Below are positions 1 through 8,645 of a DNA stretch of 64,000 bases, piece by piece. A program made the translations under genes and the position numbers. The notes beneath the pieces are model-generated. The model was given only the letters and a program-made list of their open reading frames with translations, searched no databases and was not told the origin of the DNA. The DNA is from Trebonia sp963822615 (GTDB taxonomy: Bacteria; Actinomycetota; Actinomycetes; Streptosporangiales; Streptosporangiaceae). Every line of letters begins with the position of its first letter. The stretch's first letter is position 1. Location of the stretch: NCBI GenBank assembly GCA_963822615.1, contig CAWGIM010000021.1, positions 62,001 to 126,000 on the forward strand. The letters are read 5' to 3'.

Positions 1-279
1 CGCAAGAGCGGCGACCCGCGCAAGGCGCTGGCGCAGGCCGCCGCGGCCGGCGACGAAGCCCCGCCGCCCGCGGCCGAGGCCGCCCCGCAGTCGATGGAGG
101 AGCTGGCCGAGCTGCTGCGCGACGCCCAGGCGGCCGGCGGCCCCGGCGCCCTCCCCGGCGAGGGCGGCGGCTTCCCCGGCCTCCGCGGTGGCCCGAGCGC
201 CCTGCCGCCCGCCTTCGGCGGCGGCCGCCCCGGCGCCGTCCCCCCCGCCTTCGGCAAGCGCGACAAGAAAAAGAAGTAA
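1..279 (+). CDS. ffh: Signal recognition particle protein Ffh, C-terminal end (partial)
   Basis: The open frame runs in from the left edge in frame 1 and ends at TAA 277-279. The visible 92 residues begin RKSGDPRKALAQ and end in a Gly/Pro-rich tail closing with KRDKKKK. Actinobacterial Ffh proteins end in this way: after the methionine-rich M domain that binds 4.5S RNA comes a basic, low-complexity tail. Ffh is the GTPase of the signal recognition particle, which delivers nascent membrane proteins to FtsY. The call leans on context, since ffh normally precedes the rpsP-rimM-trmD-rplS cluster found at 8124. Here an ABC importer and a DNA ligase lie between them. No GTPase domain is visible, so this is an inference. 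Confidence 0.6.
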   Translation, partial: RKSGDPRKALAQAAAAGDEAPPPAAEAAPQSMEELAELLRDAQAAGGPGALPGEGGGFPGLRGGPSALPPAFGGGRPGAVPPAFGKRDKKKK

Positions 280-365
280 CCCGGCCGGCCGGGCGTCCGC
301 GAGGGCGCCCGGCCGCGCGCGTTCTGTCCCTTTACCTCCTTCGGCCGGGCGGCCAGAATCATTGT

Positions 366-401
366 GGTAATTCAGGTGCGCGATAGCACCCCGGAATTAC
401 C
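366..401 (+). repeat. 36-bp imperfect palindrome, copy A
   Basis: The outer arms GGTAATTC and GGAATTACC are complementary, inner GGTGC pairs with GCACC, and the centre reads GCGATA. Length and centre match the copies at 13730-13765 and 22369-22404, although the arm sequences differ. It is intergenic, downstream of ffh. Confidence 0.65.
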
Positions 402-531
402 GCAATAACCCGAATTATCGGCTGCGACAAAGCCCCGCGAGCATCAACGTTTACGCAAAAGCCTGATCCGCGCTTCCGCCTGCTCCCTATCCTGGTGCGA
501 TTCGAGCACTCATGGGTCAAGGGGGATCGTT

Positions 532-940
532 GTGAAGCTCATCAACGCAATCGGCACGGGCGCCGTCTCGCTACTCGCGGCGGCCGGGCTCGCCGCCCCC
601 GCCTACGCCGCCGCGCCCGCCGCGCCCGCGGCGCCCGCGCGCGCTCAAGGCCGACGGGTGCGCGCTGCACGTGAGCATCCCGCACCCGCACGCCAGGCAG
701 ACCGAGACCCTCGCCGTGACTACCAAGGTCGGCCAGACCTCGGTGCAGGTAACCATTCGCTACAAGACCGTGACCCACGTCTGGAAGTTCACCACCCCGG
801 CCAGCACCAAGACCACGTTTACCTTCGGCGTCGGCCGGCCGACCAAGAATTACCGGGTGAACCTGAACGGCAAGGTGACCGGCGCGCCCAGGGGCTACCA
901 GACCGGGGCCACCTGCGCGACCAGCTTCGTCCCGGAGTAG
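532..940 (+). pseudogene. Small secreted protein, frameshifted between signal peptide and mature domain
   Basis: From GTG 532 frame 1 encodes a clear Sec signal peptide: a Lys near the start, then AVSLLAAAGLAAPAYA. After about 640 that frame turns into Arg/Pro-rich nonsense. Frame 2 reads a credible mature domain, KADGCALHVSIPHPH and onward, to TAG 938-940. It has beta-strand-like Thr/Val-rich stretches and two cysteines. Removing one base near 620-642 joins the two parts into about 135 residues. No family is recognised. Either a real single-base insertion or a sequencing error in the GCGCCCGCGCGCGC-type run explains the break. Confidence 0.6.
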
Positions 941-981
941 GAGCACCGGCCGCCAGGGCCCGCGCCCGCGGCTGAGGAAGC

Positions 982-2542
982 TCAGTCAGCGGGCGCGGCC
1001 AGCGCGAGGACGTCGCCGATGGTGTCGGCCTCGGCGGCTGACTTGTCGGGCCGGTAGCGCAGCACCCGCGCGAACCGCAGGGCCACCCCGCCCGGGTAGC
1101 GCGGTGACCGCTGCACGCCGTCGAACGCGATCTCCACTACCTGCTCCGGGCGGACGTAGACGGTGTAGTCGTCGCGGCGGGCTTCCAGTTCCAGGAACCG
1201 CGCGGTCTGCCAGGTCAGCAGCTCGTCGGTGAGGCCCTTGAAGGTCTTGCCGAGCATCACCCAGCCGCCCGCCTCCGGGTCGCGGGCGCCGAGGTGCAGG
1301 TTGGACAGCCAGCCCTGCCGCCGCCCGTGTCCCCACTCGACCGCCAGGACCACCAGGTCCAGCGTGTGCCGCGGCTTGACCTTGATCCACCCCGCGCCGC
1401 GCCGCCCGGCCGCGTAGGGGGTGGCCAGCGACTTGACCACCACCCCCTCGTGGCCCCGCGCGACCGCGTCCGCGAAGAACGCCCGCGCCTCGGCTGCGTC
1501 CGCCGTGACCAGCCGCGGCATGAGCATCCCGGCCGGCACCAGCGCGGCCAGGGCGGCGTGCCGCTCCGCGTCGGGCTGGTCGATCAGGTCGGTCGCCGTT
1601 CAGGTGCAGCAGGTCGAACAGGAAGACCGACAGCGTCACCGGGCCCGCCCCGGCTGGCCCGGCCGCACCGGGGACCGCCTCGCTCGCCGCCCGGGACGCG
1701 GTGTCCTGGAAGGCGTAGGGCCGCCCGTCCGGCCGCAGCGCGATCAGCTCGCCGTCGAAGACCGCGTCCCGCACGTCCAGCCCGGCCAGCGCGGACACGA
1801 CCTCCGGCAGCCGGTCGGTGATGTCGTCAAGGGAGCGGGTGAACAGCCGGATCCCGGCCGCGCTGACGTGCGCCTGCACCCGGATGCCGTCCAGCTTCCA
1901 CTCCACCGCGGCCGGGCGGTCCGCGCCGACCCGGGCCAGCGCCTCGTCGATGCTGGCCTCGGCCGAGGCCAGCATCGGCTTGAGCGGCCGCCCGACCTGC
2001 AGCCCGAATGTCGCCAGGGCCGCGCCCCCGCCGCTCAGCGCGGCCTGCGCGGCGCGCGGGAGCGACCCGCTGAGCATGACCGCCCGCCGCACCTGCGGCG
2101 CGGGTACCTCGGCCGCCTTGGCGACCGCGTCGGTCATCACCCCGTCCAGCGCCCCCTGCCGCAGTTCCCCGGACAGCAGCCGCACCAGGAAGCGCTGCTC
2201 GGGCGCGGTGGCGGCGGCGAACAGCTCGCCTACCAGCCGCTTGCGCTCGGCGGTGGAGCCCTTGCCGGTCACCGCCCCGATCTGGCCGCAGGCCGCGTCC
2301 ACCGCGAGCACGGTCAGCGACTCGGTGGCGGCCGGCGGCGGCAGCGCGCGCAGCGCGGCCCAGCCCACTCCGATCTGCCGCTGCGGCAGTTCGCCCGACA
2401 GGTACGCCACCACCACCGGGACCTCGTCCGCGCTGGCCGCGCGGAGCAGGCCGGCCAGCGCCGCGACCTTGCCCAGCCGGGCCGGGGTCTCGGCCACCGC
2501 GGCGGACACGCTCGCCAGTTCAGCCAGTAGCACGTTAACCAT
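982..2542 (-). pseudogene. lig: ATP-dependent DNA ligase, frameshifted
   Basis: The gene starts at ATG 2542. An N-terminal DNA-binding domain comes first. The nucleotidyltransferase motif EWKLDGIRVQ follows near residue 210, where the Lys is the expected AMP-accepting residue. FDGELIALRPDG and the C-terminal OB-fold part, with GHEGVVVKSL and WIKVKPRHTLDLVV, come next. Corrected length is about 519 residues, close to the roughly 510 of actinobacterial LigB-type ligases. One extra base near 1590, in GGTCGGTCG on the plus strand, throws the frame. Without it the join reads LLHLNGDDLIDQPDAERHA. The enzyme would seal nicks with ATP, accessory to NAD-dependent LigA. It follows the importer operon by 83 bp. 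Confidence 0.8.
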
Positions 2543-2625
2543 TGTCGCCCCTGGGACTGACGTTTCCCCGGCCGCCCGGCCGTGGCCGCCCCGGAAGCCG
2601 CCCAACGAGCCAGCGAACGAGCCAG

Positions 2626-3738
2626 CTAGCCGGCCTGCGCCGCCCGCCCGCGCCCGCGACCGGGGCGACCAGGGCGACCGGGGCGCCCGAGGCCTCCGCG
2701 CCGCTCGCCCGGTGCCCACAGGTGGTAGCCGACCGGGAACAGCCGGATGCCGAACCGCTCGTCGACCGTCCCCCACAATCCGCGGCGGGCGAAGATCGCG
2801 ATGGCGACGGCGACGATGCCGAGCACGATCAGGTACCAGACGTTGTGGGACTGCAGCGTCTGCTGCAGCACCATGTACACGGCGGTGCCGACGATCGGCC
2901 CCTCGATGGTGCCGAGGCCGCCGATGATCACCGCGAAGGCCATCTCCGCGGTCCACTGCACGCTGAACACGCCGCCCGAGGTGCCGGGTACGACCTGGAG
3001 TTGCTGGATGGCGAGCACCCCGCCGGCTGCCCCGCAGCCGGCCGCGGCGACGACGAAGACCAGCAGCCGGGCCAGGCCGGTCCGCACGCCGGAGGACCGC
3101 GCCGCCGTCTCGTCGTCGCGGATCGCGGTCAGCATCAGCCCGACCCGGGACCGCAGCAGGAAGTAGACGCCGCCGATGGCGAGCACCGCGACGGCCAGCG
3201 CCGCCCAGTAGGTGTAGGCGGTGAGCAGGGCCGGGTCGTAGCCGACCAGCCCGGGCAGCGGCTCGCCGGTGCCGCCCCCGATCGAGCTGATCTGCTCGAT
3301 GACCAGCATCACGACCGAGGCGAGGACCCAGGTGGCGATGGCGAAGTAGCCCAGCCGGAGCCGGGCGACCAGCCACCACAGCGGCAGCGCGCACACCGCG
3401 GCGCCGATGGTGGCGATGAACAGCCCGGCCCACGGGGTGAGCCCGTGCATCGCCGGGATCAGCACGAAGTAGGCGCCGAGCCCGAAGAACGCCTGCTGCC
3501 CGACCGAGACCAGCCCGGCGTAGCCCGCCAGCAGGTTCCACATCGAGGCCAGGGTGAGGATGATCAGGCCCTGGATCATGATGCCGAGGGTGCCCGACCC
3601 CTCGTAGTACGGGAACGCGAACAGCGCCCCGACCACGATCACGGCGCCGATCCCGCTCCAGGCCACGTTCCTGCGCGACCGGGTGACTTTCAAGGCTGAT
3701 TCAGCCGAACGGGTGTCGGCTGACTCTTCGACGCTCAC
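2626..3738 (-). CDS. LivM-like ABC transporter permease
   Basis: This 370-residue polytopic protein belongs to the branched-chain amino acid/urea type ABC permeases (BPD_transp_2). About eight to ten hydrophobic segments are visible, with the family signatures LLAGYAGLVSVGQQAFFGLGAY and VIIGGLGTIEGPIVG in recognisable form. The start is GTG 3738, chosen because GTGA overlaps the TGA of the upstream permease gene by 4 nt. It would form the membrane channel together with the LivH-like half encoded just upstream. The C-terminus ends in a Gly-Arg-Pro repeat tail of about 25 residues, which is unusual but stays in frame. The transported substrate cannot be told from sequence. Confidence 0.88.
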   Translation of the reverse strand: MSVEESADTRSAESALKVTRSRRNVAWSGIGAVIVVGALFAFPYYEGSGTLGIMIQGLIILTLASMWNLLAGYAGLVSVGQQAFFGLGAYFVLIPAMHGLTPWAGLFIATIGAAVCALPLWWLVARLRLGYFAIATWVLASVVMLVIEQISSIGGGTGEPLPGLVGYDPALLTAYTYWAALAVAVLAIGGVYFLLRSRVGLMLTAIRDDETAARSSGVRTGLARLLVFVVAAAGCGAAGGVLAIQQLQVVPGTSGGVFSVQWTAEMAFAVIIGGLGTIEGPIVGTAVYMVLQQTLQSHNVWYLIVLGIVAVAIAIFARRGLWGTVDERFGIRLFPVGYHLWAPGERRGGLGRPGRPGRPGRGRGRAAQAG

Positions 3739-5411
3739 GCGGATGCCCCCCGGCTGGTAAGCCCCTGCGGGCGGAACACGAGGACGAGCAGGAAGACCGC
3801 GTAGCCGGCCAGTTGCTCGTAGGACGGGTTGATCTGGGCGCCGACCGCCTGGGCGACGCCGAGGATGACGCCGCCGAGCAGCGTGCCCCACAGCGAGCCG
3901 AGCCCGCCGATGACCACCGAGGCGAAGGCGAACAGCAGGATCGTGTCGGTGCCGAGGCTGGGGCTGATGGTGGTGACCATGCCCTCGGCCATCCCCGCGA
4001 TCGCCACCGTGCCGAACGCGATCGCGGCCGCGATGCCGAATACGTGCCGGTAGTCCGCGCCGGATAGCTGGGCCGCCTCCCGGTCGTCGGCCACCGCGCG
4101 GATGAGCCGGCCGTACTTGGAGTAGGACAGGTACTGCTGCAGGCCGAGCAGCACGACCACCGCGACCACGAAGACGGCCAGGTTGAACCAGGCGATGGTG
4201 ATCTGCGAGCCGATCGTGAACGACGCGGTGATGAACGAGTCGCCGACGCCGAGCCCGCGGCTGTTGGCGGTGAAGAACTGCTGCAGCCCGTTCTCGATGA
4301 TGATCGACAGGCCGAAGGTGACGATCAGCGTGGTGAGCTCGCCCCGGCTGATCGCGGCCTCGAGCAGGGACCGCTGCAGCACGTACCCGAGGACCGCCAT
4401 CAGCAGCACGACGACCGGGATCGACCACAGCACCGGCATATGGCTGACCGCGATGACCCCGACGCCGATGTACCCGGCGACGATGGCGAGGTCACCGTGG
4501 GCGAGGTTGACCACCTTCATCACGCCGAACAGCAGCGACAGGCCGCACGCGAACAGCGCGTACAGGCCCCCGGTGAGCAGGCCCTGGATGATGGCGTTGA
4601 CCCAGTCCATCAGGCATCGATCCCATCGGGGGCTCAAGGGGGTCGTCCCCCCGTGGCTGGCAGGGCTCACGCCGTTCCCGTCGGTGACGCCGAAGTAGGC
4701 CGCCTCCACCTGTTCCCGGGTGACCTCGGCGGGCGTGCCCTGCAAGGTGGTGTGCCCTTCGAGCAGGCACTGCAGGTGGGTGGCGGCCCGCAGCGCCTGG
4801 CTGACGTCCTGTTCCACCAGCAGCACGGTGATCCCCGACTCCAGGACCTGCGGCAGGGTGGCGTAGATGCGCTGCACGATCACCGGTGCGAGGCCGAGCG
4901 AGAGCTCGTCGAGCAGCAGCAGCCGCGGGTTGGCGACCAGCGCCCGGCCGATGGCGACTGACTGCTGCTCGCCGCCGGACATCTGCGACGCCCGCTGCCG
5001 GCGGCGGTCCTTCATCCACGGGAACAGCTCGAGGACCCGGTCGATGGTCCACGGGCCCGGCCGCGCGTAGGACGCGCCGACCTTGAGGTTGTCTTCCAGG
5101 GAGAGCGCGGGGAACAGGCGGCGCCCTTCGGGGACCATCACGATGCCGGCCCCGGCCCGCTTCTCCGGGCGTAGCCCGGTCACCTCGCGGCCGTCGTAGC
5201 TGATCGTGCCCGAGGTCGGGCGGTGCAGCCCGGCGATGGTGCGCAGCAGGGTGGACTTGCCGGCGCCGTTGGCGCCGATCAGCGCGTACACCTCGCCCGG
5301 GTAGACCGCGAGCGAGATGCCGGAAAGCGCCCTTAGCTGGCCGTGGTGCACCACCAGGTCACGGACCTCGAGCAGCGGTGCCCCGGTCCCGGTCTGGTCA
5401 CGGCCGCTCAT
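3735..5411 (-). CDS. Fused LivF-like ATPase / LivH-like permease of ABC importer
   Basis: One uninterrupted 558-residue frame carries two normally separate subunits. Residues 1-245 are a LivF-type ATPase, with Walker A GANGAGKS, signature QMSGGEQQ and Walker B LLLLDELSLGLAP. After a linker of about 20 residues, the rest is a LivH-type permease beginning MDWVNAIIQGLLTGG and ending RPQGLTSRGASA. An internal ATG at 4610 could start the permease alone (291 residues), with only a weak GGGA upstream. So the two subunits may be made as a fusion, separately, or both. ATG 5411 overlaps the LivG-like stop (ATGA) and the end overlaps the LivM-like start (GTGA), showing tight operon coupling. No indel is apparent at the junction. 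Confidence 0.85.
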   Translation of the reverse strand: MSGRDQTGTGAPLLEVRDLVVHHGQLRALSGISLAVYPGEVYALIGANGAGKSTLLRTIAGLHRPTSGTISYDGREVTGLRPEKRAGAGIVMVPEGRRLFPALSLEDNLKVGASYARPGPWTIDRVLELFPWMKDRRRQRASQMSGGEQQSVAIGRALVANPRLLLLDELSLGLAPVIVQRIYATLPQVLESGITVLLVEQDVSQALRAATHLQCLLEGHTTLQGTPAEVTREQVEAAYFGVTDGNGVSPASHGGTTPLSPRWDRCLMDWVNAIIQGLLTGGLYALFACGLSLLFGVMKVVNLAHGDLAIVAGYIGVGVIAVSHMPVLWSIPVVVLLMAVLGYVLQRSLLEAAISRGELTTLIVTFGLSIIIENGLQQFFTANSRGLGVGDSFITASFTIGSQITIAWFNLAVFVVAVVVLLGLQQYLSYSKYGRLIRAVADDREAAQLSGADYRHVFGIAAAIAFGTVAIAGMAEGMVTTISPSLGTDTILLFAFASVVIGGLGSLWGTLLGGVILGVAQAVGAQINPSYEQLAGYAVFLLVLVFRPQGLTSRGASA

Positions 5412-6175
5412 CGGTGCTCCTCCCCTTCCAGCGCCTCGATGGTGGAGGCGTCGACGTCGGCTCCGAGGTAGACCTCGCGCACCCGGGGGTTGGCGAATAC
5501 CTCGGCCGGGGTGCCGTCGCCGATGAACTCCCCGCCGTACAGGCAGGTCATCCGGTCCACGAGCGAGGTCAGCGCCCGCACCACGTGCTCGATCCAGATC
5601 ACCGCGACGCCCTCGGCGTTGACGGCGCGGACGATCTCGACCAGCCCCGCTACCTCGGGGTCGGTCAGGCCGCCGGCCACCTCGTCGAGCAGCAGCAGCC
5701 GCGGCCCGGTGGCGAGCGCGCGGGCGATCTCCAGCCGCTTGCGGGCCAGCAGCCCGAGCCGGCTGGCGGGCAGGTTCGCCTCGCCCGCCATCCCGGTCCG
5801 CTCCAGCGCTCCCGCGGCCGCCGCGTAGCTCGCCTTGCGGCGCAGGCCGCCGCCCTGCTGGGCGGCGACGAGGACGTTCTCGAACACGGTCATGTCGGTG
5901 AACGGCCGCGGCACCTGGTAGGTCCGCCCGATGCCGAGGCGGCAGCGGGCGGCGGGGTCCAGCCGGGTGACGTTCCGCCCGGCGAAGCGAACCTGGCCGC
6001 CGCCGGGGGACAGGTCGCCCGAGATGAGGCCGAACAGGCTGGTCTTGCCAGCCCCGTTCGGCCCCACGATCCCGACCGTCTCCCCGGCGCCGACCGCGAG
6101 GCTGAGTTCTTCCGCGATGACGACGCGGCCGAACCGCTTCGTCACCCGGTCGAGCTCGAGAAGGGGGCTAGACAT
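5408..6175 (-). CDS. LivG-like ABC transporter ATP-binding protein
   Basis: This 255-residue ATPase pairs with the LivF-like domain to drive the importer. Walker A is GPNGAGKTS near residue 40 and Walker B is LLLLDEVAGGLTD. The TYQVPRPF segment and the C-terminal GEFIGDGTPAEVFANPRVREVYLG block are typical of the LivG branch. The canonical signature LSGGQ is replaced by a degenerate LGLLARKRLEIA, as is usual in LivG. ATG 6175 is the start because MSSPLLELDRVTKRFG opens the conserved domain. The gap to the binding-protein gene is 37 bp. Two neighbouring ATPases of different subtype are expected for this transporter class. Confidence 0.88.
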   Translation of the reverse strand: MSSPLLELDRVTKRFGRVVIAEELSLAVGAGETVGIVGPNGAGKTSLFGLISGDLSPGGGQVRFAGRNVTRLDPAARCRLGIGRTYQVPRPFTDMTVFENVLVAAQQGGGLRRKASYAAAAGALERTGMAGEANLPASRLGLLARKRLEIARALATGPRLLLLDEVAGGLTDPEVAGLVEIVRAVNAEGVAVIWIEHVVRALTSLVDRMTCLYGGEFIGDGTPAEVFANPRVREVYLGADVDASTIEALEGEEHR

Positions 6176-6212
6176 GCACGACCGACTGTCCTGGTCTACT
6201 CGAGGGCGGGGG

Positions 6213-7628
6213 CTACTTGAAGGTGGGCAGCAGGTCGCCGGTGATCTTGGCGTTGGGCTGCAGGGTGTTGTCGACGACCTTGGCCTCGAGCTGGTACTTG
6301 GTGCCCTTCTGCCACTGGATGCCGACCGGCGGGGTGATGGCGACGCCGGGGGCGGGGTTGGACTTGACGTTGGTCGAGGTGTAGTCGATCGGGCCGGCCA
6401 CCGCCTCGGGCAGCTTGACCTTGAACAGGGCCGCCGCGACTTCCGCCTTGTCGTGCGGGTTGTCGACCGAGGTGAGGGCGGCGTAGGCGATCTCGAACAG
6501 GGTGTAGTTGGAGATGTTCTGGTTCGGCTGGCCGAGTCCGGCCGCGGTGAAGGCGGTGGCCAGCTGCTGGCAGGTCTCGCCGGTGAGGGAGGAGTGCCAG
6601 GGCAGCTCGGGTACCCACCAGGCGTCGGTGGCGATGTTGTAGACCTTGGAGCCCATGGCGTAGGCGTCGGTGGGGAACAGCAGCACCTTGGCGACGGTGG
6701 CGAGCTTGGGCTTGAAGCCCTGCTGCAGGGCCTGGGTCCACATGGTGGCGAAGTCGGGCGGCAGCGGGACGTTGGTGAAGAAGTCGTCACCGTCCCGCTT
6801 GAACTGGCTGATCATCGAGGTGTAGTCGGTCAGCCCGTCCGGGTAGGCGGTCGAGATGTCCAGGTTGTAGCCGGCCGGCTTGAGCACGGCCGGGAACACC
6901 GCCCGGAAGGCGTTGCCGTCGGCGTCGTTCGGGAACGCCGCCGCCACCTTGTGGTTGTTGCCGTACTGGGCGCCGATCCGGTCCCACATCGGCTTGAACG
7001 CGAGCGCCAGGTGCTCGGCCCCGAGGAAGTACATCACCGTGTACTTGGGGGTGAGGGTGGGCTTCTGGGGATTGCCGCCGAGGTTGATGTACCAGGACTC
7101 CCACGGGATGTTGGAGCAGATCAGCGGGGTGCCCAGGGCCTCCGCCTCCGACGCCACGGCGTTGACCGTCTCCGGGGTGGAGGACGCGAACAGCAGGTCC
7201 ACGTTGTCCTGCTGGATCGCCTGCTTGGCCAGTGACCCGGCCCGGGTGACGCTGGACTGGGTGTCGTAGGACTTGACGGTCACGCTGTAGGTGGACCCGC
7301 CCGCCTTGATCCCGTTCTTGAACTGGGAGGTCGCCATCGCCTGCTGCAGCACCCAGTTGTCGGGGGCGCCGAAGCCGGCCAGCGAGCCGGTCAGCGGGTG
7401 GATCCAGCCGATGGTGAGCGCCTTGGTCGTGCCGCCGGACGAGCTGGTCCCGGTGCCCGCGGTGGAAGAGGCGGCGCCCTGGATGCCTGAGCTGCAGGCC
7501 TCGAGGAGCGCGCCGCCGCCGACGACGGCCGCGCCGACGCCGGCCGCGCGGAACAGGCTACGCCGGGAAACGCCGCCAGTGGGGGACTGGCTGTCGGGGC
7601 CGCCGCGCCGGGCAGTCTGGTCAGTCAT
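6213..7628 (-). CDS. ABC transporter substrate-binding lipoprotein (Leu/Ile/Val-binding family)
   Basis: First gene of the importer operon, 471 residues. The N-terminus has a Tat-like SRRSLFRAAG followed by a hydrophobic run and the lipobox LLEAC, so it should be an exported, lipid-anchored binding protein. The mature part has the periplasmic-binding-protein type I fold: IGWIHPLTGSLAGFG near the start, VDLLFASSTPETVNAVA, and an alternating two-lobe pattern (Peripla_BP_6 family). ATG 7628 is preceded by AAGGAG about 13 nt upstream. An alternative start at 7661 would add 11 residues and weaken the signal peptide. The ligand is unknown: amino acids, amides, urea and other small solutes all occur in this family. 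Confidence 0.85.
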   Translation of the reverse strand: MTDQTARRGGPDSQSPTGGVSRRSLFRAAGVGAAVVGGGALLEACSSGIQGAASSTAGTGTSSSGGTTKALTIGWIHPLTGSLAGFGAPDNWVLQQAMATSQFKNGIKAGGSTYSVTVKSYDTQSSVTRAGSLAKQAIQQDNVDLLFASSTPETVNAVASEAEALGTPLICSNIPWESWYINLGGNPQKPTLTPKYTVMYFLGAEHLALAFKPMWDRIGAQYGNNHKVAAAFPNDADGNAFRAVFPAVLKPAGYNLDISTAYPDGLTDYTSMISQFKRDGDDFFTNVPLPPDFATMWTQALQQGFKPKLATVAKVLLFPTDAYAMGSKVYNIATDAWWVPELPWHSSLTGETCQQLATAFTAAGLGQPNQNISNYTLFEIAYAALTSVDNPHDKAEVAAALFKVKLPEAVAGPIDYTSTNVKSNPAPGVAITPPVGIQWQKGTKYQLEAKVVDNTLQPNAKITGDLLPTFK

Positions 7629-8123
7629 TGTCTGGGATCTCTCCTTGCTGTGGCTGCGCACCCTGCCGCAAGGGGCGAATTAGGCCCCGGGGGGCATGGT
7701 GATTAAGCGCCGCAAGAGTTGTCACAGACAAGTCACTGCCCGTGATCGTTTCTGAGGCTAACATCACCAAGGTCCTGTTTGCAGGGGTTCGGGGGATATG
7801 CGGGCGAGACAGGCGGGGATGTTCGGGCGGATTGTCAACAATCGTGACAGCACGCTAAGCCTGCCCTAATAGGGAAGTCAATGCGCGTTATGTAACTGAC
7901 ACCGCGCCGGAATCGGGCCCGCGTGAAAGTCCGGCCCGGGGAGTCTGGACCGGGACGACCCGCGCAACCGCGGCCGGCCCCTATACTGGGTCCTTGATGC
8001 CTGGCCGCGCGGCGCCCTCTCTCCGTCCGCCGGCCTGGTCACCATTCGCTAGGTCCGGCCGGCCATTCCCCGCTGGCGGGGTGCCCTGCACACGTACCTA
8101 CTTCGTGGGAGAAGACTGCAGCC
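7629..8123. promoter_or_regulatory. Divergent intergenic region between importer operon and rpsP
   Basis: About 495 bp without a gene, AT-richer than its surroundings between 7700 and 7900. It holds several TTGTCA/TGACA half-sites. One is the perfect palindrome GATTGTCAACAATC at 7830-7843, another is TTGTC-ACA-GACAA near 7719-7731. A possible -10 for rpsP, TATACT, lies at 7982-7987, but no convincing -35 is seen. The rpsP ribosome-binding site GGGAGAAG lies at 8107-8114. Both flanking operons are probably driven from here. Confidence 0.45.
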
Positions 8124-8645
8124 GTGGCTGTCAAGATCAAACTGAAGCGCCTGGGCAAGATCCGGGAGCCGTACTACCGCGTTGTCGTCGCCGACGCGCG
8201 GACCAAGCGCGACGGGCGCGCCATCGAGGAGATCGGCAAGTACCACCCCAAGCTTGAGCCGTCGCTCATCGAGATCGACTCCGAGCGGGCGCAGTACTGG
8301 CTGTCGGTCGGCGCGCAGCCGACCGACCCGGTTAAGCACCTGCTGACGATCACCGGCGACTGGCAGAAGTTCAAGGGCCTGCCCGGTACCGAGGGCACGC
8401 TCAGGACCGCCGACACCAAGGCCGACAAGAAGGACCGCTACGAGGAGCTCGTCAAGGAGTCCCTCGCGGCCAAGGAGGCCAAGGCCGCCGCCAAGCCGGC
8501 CAAGGCCCCGCGCAAGTCCGAGCCGAAGAAGGCGGCCGAGCCGGAGCCGGAGCCGGAGACGGTTTCCGCCGAGGCCGCGCCGGCCGAGGCCGCGCCCGCG
8601 GAGACCGCCGCCGAGGCTGCTCCAGCCGAGTCCAGCGAGGCCTAA
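8124..8645 (+). CDS. rpsP: 30S ribosomal protein bS16 with long acidic tail
   Basis: The first 80 or so residues are a standard bS16: AVKIKLKRLGKIREPYYRVV, DGRAIEEIGKYHP and the AQYWLSVGAQPTDPVKHLL segment. The protein is a component of the 30S body. Total length is 173 residues, about twice the E. coli protein. The extra C-terminus is an Ala/Glu/Pro/Lys-rich low-complexity tail ending AAPAESSEA, seen also in other high-GC actinobacteria. GTG 8124 follows GGGAGAAG by 9 nt. The next gene begins directly after its stop codon, so translation is probably coupled. Confidence 0.95.
   Translation: MAVKIKLKRLGKIREPYYRVVVADARTKRDGRAIEEIGKYHPKLEPSLIEIDSERAQYWLSVGAQPTDPVKHLLTITGDWQKFKGLPGTEGTLRTADTKADKKDRYEELVKESLAAKEAKAAAKPAKAPRKSEPKKAAEPEPEPETVSAEAAPAEAAPAETAAEAAPAESSEA

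Noticed and set aside
2543..3541. Long minus-strand frame running upstream of the DNA ligase start through the LivM-like gene
   Set aside because: It is Arg/Gly/Ala-rich antisense-frame sequence over a clear permease gene and has no domain of its own. The ligase starts at 2542.
7629..8123. Search for tRNA genes in this and the other long spacers
   Set aside because: No TTCGAAT-type T-loop with a matching acceptor stem was found in any gene-free stretch.
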